From Ascarosepion bandense (lineage: Eukaryota > Mollusca > Cephalopoda > Sepiida > Sepiidae), in contig JBBBDQ010000350.1 of assembly GCA_037127315.1 (NCBI GenBank), positions 4,010,001 through 4,074,000 on the forward strand: 64,000 nt of DNA, written 5' to 3'. Of the stretch, positions 58,256 through 64,000 are shown in pieces (the first letter of the stretch is position 1; each line of letters begins with the position of its first letter). The position numbers and the translations under genes are program-made. The notes under the pieces were generated by a model, which had not been told where the DNA came from, did no database searches, and saw only the letters and a program-made list of their open reading frames with translations.

Positions 58256-58618
58256 GTGAGTTGATTTTTTTCAGTCTGACCAGGTGGGAAGAGGGGGTGA
58301 TGTTTCGTCAGATTTTGGGAAGTGGGTTGGGAATTTTTTAGCACCCCCTCTTACATGTATCCACAATATTAATGGATAAAACTTCAAACCCAATATTGTT
58401 TGAACAATTGAACTCCTTTTAACAAATTTGTTAACAAATTGCTTTGATAGATCAATTCTTCAGCCTTCATCAAGTGTATTCCATAGGAAAAACCCCAGCT
58501 ATGAAATTCTACTCAAACTGAATCACTGGGTGAACCAAGAAAAATAATTATCAAATAAAAGGGTTTAGTTACCCAAACATTATTGGATATGCTAATGACC
58601 TTCTTTATATTCATATTT

Positions 58619-59022
58619 TCTTAATCATATCGCCCCAAGCGAGGCATTTTACTGCCACTGGTGCTCAGAGGGTTACATAGGAGGAAAGTTATAAGAAAGA
58701 GTGACAAGTTATAGGGGGTGTCAGGAAGTGGGTAAGAGAAGGACAAGAATACTGATGAGAGTGGAGTGGATGGAGAAAGGAGCATGAGAGAGAGGATGCA
58801 GGTTAGTGAGATAGATGACTATTAACTTTACATTTAAATTCTTGGAGATTGTAGCTGTCGGGGAAGCAAGTAAACGGAAGGGAATTTTACAGGTGGGAAG
58901 TGCGAGAAAAGAAGCTGCTGGAGTAGAATTCAGAGAGCTAAGTTCATCGGAGCAGAAGCCATAAAAGTATTTGTAGAAAAGACATAAGGAAGCCACATTA
59001 CACCGGTGTGAAAGTGACTGTA
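58619..59022 (-). pseudogene. LINE-J fragment (3' end, internal deletion)
   Basis: Minus strand from 59022: IQSLSHRCNVASLCLFYKYF and YGFCSDELSSLNS. A deletion joins this to the LPTCKIPF-type shifted reading of the LWNSLP region, then the 3' UTR (GAGCACCAGTGGCAGTAAAA, GGGGCGATATGATTAA). Confidence 0.82.
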
Positions 59023-59066
59023 TTTTCAAAGTTCAAACACAGTATGCAGTTTCTTTTAAATTTTCT

Positions 59067-59333
59067 TTTGGAACGAGAAATCAGAGAACCAGGTTTGAAT
59101 TCGTTGCATTCACTTACACGCAAATACCCTTGGGAAAGATATTAATCCGTCTCTTCCTTCCGGCTATGGGTCAAATAACAGGACAGATTGGATTCTATAG
59201 CATTGGTTGGCAACCAGTCTACTGCAGAAAGTAATGGCAACCTACTGCTGGAAAATCTTCTGCCCGGTCAGTCATGCCTCTTTCGAGACATGATCGCCCA
59301 AGCATGTATCACGTATGGCACTTAACTGACTGG
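59067..59333 (+). mobile_element. tRNA-derived SINE family T, 5'-truncated
   Basis: GGAACGAGAAATCAGAGAAC, CTTGGGAAAGATATTAATCC, GCAACCAGTCTACTGCAGAA and GGCACTTAACTGACTGG. Confidence 0.85.
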
Positions 59334-59515
59334 CAGACCTTCCAACAATACTCCTCAATTTGTGAACCTTATCCCACAGTGGGTAATTCTTTCTGGTGGT
59401 TTGTTCTTTTCTACTTCTCTGATATAACTTTCTGTTTTTTACTCTGCGTATTTTAGTACAGCGTGGATTTCTTGGCTTTCATATGAAAAATAAATTCACC
59501 TCTGGGAATTACTGT

Positions 59516-59798
59516 GCAGCTTTGCACAATGGATTGGTTCAATTAGTAAATTTGTCACCAATTTTTGTTACAAAAGTTTGTTATATTCACTTATGCACTA
59601 ATACTCTTAGAAAAGGTATGAATCCATTTCTTCCCACCCAGCAGTGGATTAAATAGCAGGTTGTTTAGCCTTGGTTGGCAACCAGTCTACCACAGAAATA
59701 GCAACCTACTGCAAGAAAAATCTTCTGCCTAAGCAATCATGTATTAAAAGACACATGATTCCCCAAGCATGTGTCATGTATTACACTTAACTGATTAA
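59516..59798 (+). mobile_element. tRNA-derived SINE family T, diverged
   Basis: GCTTTGCACAATGGATTGG at the head, then AGAAAAGGTATGAATCCATT, GGCAACCAGTCTACCACAGA and TACACTTAACTGATTAAAAG. Confidence 0.72.
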
Positions 59799-60524
59799 AA
59801 GACTTAGAATATTATTTTAAAATACTTGGTCAGATGCAGGCAAATTACTTTTACGTCTAACATCAGAGCATGAAACTAAATCGTCAATAAGAAACAAAGC
59901 ATCATGTTTGTTTCAACCTGCATGAGAATGGTTGCAAGATACCTTTCCCTCCCCAATTTATTGCAAGAAGCTCAAAAATGTATGCTGGGATTTTTTTCCT
60001 AGCCAATAAAATAGGCTGCTTCTTGGTTTCTTTTGACTCAGTTCCACTCTGTCTTGTCATGAAATCAGAACTCTACATTTGTTTGTCTAAACTTGCTTTT
60101 GTGTCTCAACTCCAATTCTTAGTTTGCAAACCTTTTGCCATATTACTGTTGCTTTACCTTGCATATATTGTTTGTTTGCTTTAAATTATGTTTTGCCATG
60201 TTCTTTCATTTCTTACTATTGTTTATTGCAAACTTTGTCAATTATTTTGCATTTAACTATGGCTACTCCTTTTACACTTCAAACTCAGTTTTTATGAATT
60301 GTTTATCAAAACAGGCTTACCAGGCAGTGGAGAGTCTGCTTTTTAGACCCCATTTTGAATTTCAGCATTTGTTGATATTTTAGGGCTATTTTTTAAAATG
60401 AATTTTGTCTGGGCTTTCAAATTTGGATCAATTCACTATTTGTAATATGACAACCTTAAGTAGAAGCCATATTGTTAAGAATTGTTTAAAAGCCATATTA
60501 TTAAGTAGAAGCCATATTGTTAAT
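59799..60524. other. Intronic DNA, nothing recognised
   Basis: Around 60460-60525 AAGCCATATTGTTAA-type text is repeated three times. Otherwise no exon or repeat copy recognised. Confidence 0.45.
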
Positions 60525-60793
60525 GTTGTCAGTTGCTGATAAATTTTGTTTCCGCTTATTTTTATCCACTGTGGAGATGCTAACGGTAAAGATGATGATG
60601 TGTTAAGGCATGGTAAATTGCAACAGACATTGTTATATGATTTGAGATTTATTTGACATATATTTGCATAAAGAGGATATACGTATTGTTCTAAGGCATG
60701 CTAGGCGTTAAGTGAAAGTGTTACTTGTCGATTCCTACGCCAAGGGTTAGGTGTAAATTACATGTAGGAAAAAGGTTCCATGATATTACTACA
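60525..60793 (-). mobile_element. Ty3/Gypsy-like LTR (3' LTR of minus-strand piece), candidate
   Basis: On the minus strand a purine tract GTAAGGGGGA (60803-60794) is followed directly by TGTAGTAATATCATGG, the expected polypurine tract / LTR start. AAATAAATC at about 60650 could be the polyadenylation signal. The far end (near ACTGACAACA, about 60525) is uncertain. Confidence 0.6.
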
Positions 60794-60838
60794 TCCCCCT
60801 TACCAGATAGAAAAAGAATGACATTGTTCAGATGTTTG

Positions 60839-61153
60839 TTATGTGCAGTAGTACATTTGTTGTTTGTATCTTTTTGGCCTGTGTATTTCACGGCCACTTC
60901 TTGTTGTGTTGTATGTTGATTGTTTTGGGGTTAATTGGTGTGAGATGTTGCTTGTGTTAGTGTGTCCAGTTTGTGATGAGATGATGTGATCATTAAAATG
61001 AACTTGTTTATAGGTGGATGTTCCTGCTGCTCTTATCTGGACTCTGTTTCGTCTTTTTGTAGATCCATCTGGTAGTTGAAGGATGTATGATCTTGGTTCT
61101 GCACATTTACTCAGAACCATTGCTGGTTTCCATTTCCCCGTTTGGTTATCCAG
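60839..61153 (-). pseudogene. Ty3/Gypsy-like pol C-terminal end (after integrase)
   Basis: The minus strand carries the short C-terminal tail of a Gypsy polyprotein: DNQTGKWKPAMVL, EPRSYILQLPDG and a TRSGREIHRPKRY ending before the stop at 60839, as in integrase C-terminal regions. It is followed in the same direction by a polypurine tract and LTR. The rest of pol is missing: homology begins abruptly near 61153. Confidence 0.72.
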
Positions 61154-61179
61154 CATACGTATATATGATACCTCAGTGT

Positions 61180-62022
61180 AGAACTTTAGATGTTAATACA
61201 CTTCTCTTGAGTACACAAGTACATGTACTTCATCTAAGTACATCAAAAGACAAACTAAAGTATGGTGTTGTTCGCAACAAGATAACTGCATCTGTTAACC
61301 TGGATAAAGTCTATGACAGTGAACGCTATGTTATTGGGTCATCACATGAATTTAAAACCTTCCAGGCTAATGCTCATTTTCAGTCTGTCAATAACATCAG
61401 AGTCTTCACATCTGACAAACTTGAAGTTGGCCTTTCTGCCTGGTACCAATATTTTCTTGTTCAAAATGAGATGCCATATTTGCATAAAAAATATATTTAC
61501 TATCATGACAAAGTGAAAAGAAAAGGCAATGATGCTATAAAGAATGTTGTAACCAGATTCACAACCCGTGATGTCGTTAAGCAATGCTTAATGCTTGAGA
61601 CAGAATTATATCAGAATTTAAAAAATGTCCTTGGTGGGAATTGCTGTGAAGCCTACTGTGAAAGGAACCATAATGCAACTGGTTGCGAGTCTTGTAAACC
61701 CAGAAATAACTGCACTGTTGAAAATTTTGGCATGTTTGTGGATGTTCACTACTCCCAGCTGGGTGCTATCGATATTCCCGACAAAAGTTTTCTTAATGCT
61801 TTGATATTAAATGCCTCAGCTGAACGAGAGAGTTTTCTTCAAGAAGCGTACATTGTTCACAAAAACACTTTGAACAGAAACCGAACAAATCAACAACAAC
61901 AACAACAAAAAACCGCACTGAAAATAACAGCAAAGAAAAGGAAAAAAAAGTCGCCTTTCACAGAATACCCAAACATTGCCAAGGTATTTAATTCAACCCT
62001 TTTTTTAACTCTCCACGTGTGA
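61180..62022 (+). CDS. Unrecognised ~280-codon open frame with extracellular-type features
   Basis: Open from an upstream ATG at 61087, but the first 25 or so codons are antisense to the Gypsy piece, so real coding sequence probably begins after 61180. I do not recognise the family. Visible: a patterned hydrophilic region (ASVNLDKVYDSERYVIGSSH, GLSAWYQYFLVQNEMPYLHK), a cysteine cluster (NCCEAYCERNHNATGCESC), N-glycosylation sequons at NAT, NCT and NAS, then (Q)7 and a lysine/arginine-rich end before TEYPNIAKVFN. No intron is evident, so a retrocopy, a captured gene or one large exon of a decayed gene are all possible. Parts are duplicated at 62072-62340. Confidence 0.5.
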   Translation, partial: RTLDVNTLLLSTQVHVLHLSTSKDKLKYGVVRNKITASVNLDKVYDSERYVIGSSHEFKTFQANAHFQSVNNIRVFTSDKLEVGLSAWYQYFLVQNEMPYLHKKYIYYHDKVKRKGNDAIKNVVTRFTTRDVVKQCLMLETELYQNLKNVLGGNCCEAYCERNHNATGCESCKPRNNCTVENFGMFVDVHYSQLGAIDIPDKSFLNALILNASAERESFLQEAYIVHKNTLNRNRTNQQQQQQKTALKITAKKRKKKSPFTEYPNIAKVFNSTLFLTLHV

Positions 62023-62071
62023 TCATTTTGTGCTCAATTGACCGCTATCTTGAATCTGCTATTACTACAAG

Positions 62072-62340
62072 TTCAGCGTCTTCATATCTGACAAACTTGA
62101 AGTTGGCCTTTCTGCCTGGTACCAATATTTTCTTGTTCAAAATGAGGTGCCATATTTGCATAAAAAATATATTTACTATCATGACAAAGTGAAAAAAAAA
62201 AGGGTTGAATTAAATACCATGGCAATGTTTGGGTATTCTGTGAAAGACAACTTTTTTTTTTCTTTTGCTTCATTGTTATTTCCTGTGCGGTTTTTTGTTG
62301 TTGTTGGTTTGTTCAGTTTCTGTTCGAAGTGTTTTTGCCT
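62072..62340. repeat. Rearranged duplicate of the 61.2-62.0 kb open frame
   Basis: 62072-62200 is a direct copy of about 61397-61523 (TCTGACAAACTTGAAGTTGG ... ATCATGACAAAGTGAAA). 62203-62338 is an inverted copy of 61860-62000 (AGGGTTGAATTAAATACC ... CGAAGTGTTTTT). The two are joined at a run of A's. Confidence 0.9.
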
Positions 62341-62404
62341 GTTATTGCAAATGATGGAAGTTGATTTTTTTTCGTTTCTGTAAAAGTTATGTAATGTTGT
62401 TTCA

Positions 62405-64000
62405 TTGTTTAACACGTGGTCGTTGATGGAGGAGGAAAAACGTTCTCGTGAAACTATTTTTAATAGGTTCATAGAGCAGCTAGAACCAAAAGAAAATTTC
62501 AGAGTCAATCGTTTAAAACTAATGTCATACAAACAGAAACAAGAAGAATCGTTAGATGATTTTGTAAATAGATGTAGACGACTCACACAGAGATGTTCGT
62601 TATCTGAATCTGAACAACAGCACTGGATAATTGAACTTATTATCGCCAGCACTCCAATTCCAGATCTTCAAAAAGAGCCATTAAGAAAAGACGATACTCT
62701 AACACTGGAAGAAACTGTTCATGTTGGCAAAACATACGAAGCTTCTAACTTACACCTAAAACAACTTAGGGTCATGTTGAACAATAACGAGGATAGAAGC
62801 AGCACTATTGTAGCTATAAGAATGTCAACACGTTCTAAGAAATCAAGCAACTGTCTCAATTGTGATAGAAGTTATGAATTTTGCCATTAAGCCTGCCCAG
62901 CATTTGGATCAAAATGCAACGCATGTGGTAGAGCTCACCACTGGGCGACAGTTTGTTTATCAAACAAGCCAAGACAAAGATCAAGGTCACAAAGCAGAGA
63001 CCATAGAAAATCGAAATCAGAGCATCAACCACAACATCGAAGAAACCAGTCCAAGAAAAGGCAATCCATCCAATCAGATGCAGTATTCAACACCCAAGGA
63101 TTAGAGGAACCACTCGAAGGCATAACATTCAATAGCATCAAAGCATTCTCTATCACTCAGAGAGATGAAGCTTTTGTTTATGTAAACATCAAATTGCCAA
63201 ACAGAAGCGGAGTCCACAGGTTGCAATTGAAAATCGACACAGGAGCCCAAGGAAACACACTACCAGTCTCTACATTTCGTAGAATGTTCCCAGAGAAACT
63301 ATATGCAGATGGTTTCCCAAACAACAAAGAAATCCAAACAAGGAACAAGAAACTGGTAGCATACAACAGCACCCCAATAAAATGTTATGGTAGCATTAAT
63401 ATACCATGTAAATACAACAAATCAGACTGGCATAACAGCACTTTCTACATTGTAGATTTACAAGGGCCAGCAATTCTAGGACTACCCTCACTAGAACAGG
63501 TGAAAATAATTACGCTTCACTGCACAGTCAAAAAAGATGCACACCAAACTCCTGCAGTAACACCAATCAATGCAACCAAAGACCTGATGCAGATGTATCC
63601 AGACCGGTTTGATAAAATAGGCTCCATGCCAGGGTCTGTGAGACTATCGGTCAACAAAAGCATACAGCCCCATATTGATGCACCTAGAAAAACCCCAATT
63701 GCTCTAAAAGACAGCATAAAAATGGAACTTGACAACATGGTCAAAAATAATATTATCAGGAAGGTGACAGAACCAACAGACTGGGTTTCAAACTTAGCAT
63801 ACTCACATAAAAAAGATGAGTCTAAGAATCTGTTTAGACCCAAGACACCTGAACACAGCGCTCAAGACCACACCATGCAACTCCTACAGTAGAAGAGCTA
63901 ACACACCATTTTGCAGGTGCCAAGCTATTTTCTAAACTTGATGCTAAAGCTGGTTATTGGTCTATACACCTGGACAGCAAATCTCAACTACTAACAACAT
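62405..64000 (+). pseudogene. Ty3/Gypsy-like gag-protease-RT, partial (continues past the window)
   Basis: Gag from about 62407, 5'-truncated: RFIEQLEPKENFRVNRLKLM and SLDDFVNRCRRLTQRC. A CCHC-type zinc-knuckle region with CNACGRAHHWATVC follows. The protease segment holds LKIDTGAQGNTLP (active-site DTG near 63235). The start of RT is NMVKNNIIRKVTEPTDWVSN. One in-frame TAA at 62888-62890 interrupts the zinc-finger region; otherwise the frame stays open to 63892. A shift near 63825 moves the RT similarity (FSKLDAKAGYWSIHLD) to another frame up to the window's end. Inactive as it stands. Confidence 0.85.

Noticed and set aside
57195..57720. Open frames with seven-residue repeats on both strands
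   Set aside because: They come from a 21-22 bp minisatellite, whose unit length keeps any frame open.
59455..59560. Possible next PDPR exon after TTTTAG at 59459
   Set aside because: The translation shows none of the expected PDPR residues and the phase gives no family match.

Overview
The window looks like a gene-poor stretch of a mollusc genome, most likely a coleoid cephalopod (octopus-like). It is very AT-rich and crowded with (TA)n and (CA)n tracts. Its repeats are several SINE families, a jockey-like LINE, Penelope-like elements, mariner, Helitron-like and Ty3/Gypsy-like DNA. One host gene runs through it on the + strand. The organism call is inferred from repeat style and gene structure, not from a database match.

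The host gene is an internal part of a PDPR-like gene (pyruvate dehydrogenase phosphatase regulatory subunit; FAD-dependent oxidoreductase family related to DMGDH and SARDH). Seven exons can be placed: 6081-6211, 22889-22970, 28375-28456, 43170-43251, 50858-50979, 54344-54458 and 58103-58255. All have GT/AG boundaries and every junction keeps the reading frame. Together they are 767 nt of coding sequence spread over 52 kb. The N-terminal FAD-nucleotide exon(s) must lie upstream of base 1. The C-terminal exons (rest of the FAD domain and the GcvT-like half) must lie downstream of 64000.

The introns are mosaics of transposable elements. Recurrent players are: (1) LINE-J, a jockey-like non-LTR element, with one nearly complete decayed copy at 29509-33033, about ten fragments, and two internally deleted dimeric derivatives at 15784-16156 and 42262-42559; (2) LINE-R, a second non-LTR family seen only as RT C-terminal pieces; (3) tRNA-derived SINEs, composite 5S-rRNA plus tRNA SINEs, and a third SINE with a different head, several sharing related 3' tails; (4) Penelope-like elements, one with RT and GIY-YIG at 38968-40880 and three GIY-YIG fragments; (5) inverted-repeat units associated with those elements, one carrying a hammerhead ribozyme fold at 48313-48369; (6) Helitron-like elements with TC...CTAG ends; (7) two mariner remnants; (8) Ty3/Gypsy-like pieces at 60530-61153 (-) and 62405-64000 (+).

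The 45.5-48.4 kb segment is the most structured. A Helitron-like element is split by a LINE-J insertion and a Penelope fragment. It is followed by a near-perfect 246-bp spacerless palindrome and then a second inverted repeat bearing the hammerhead fold. The 60.5-64 kb segment is the second hot spot. An unrecognised open reading frame of about 280 codons with extracellular-type cysteines lies between oppositely oriented Gypsy pieces and is partly duplicated, directly and inverted, next to itself.
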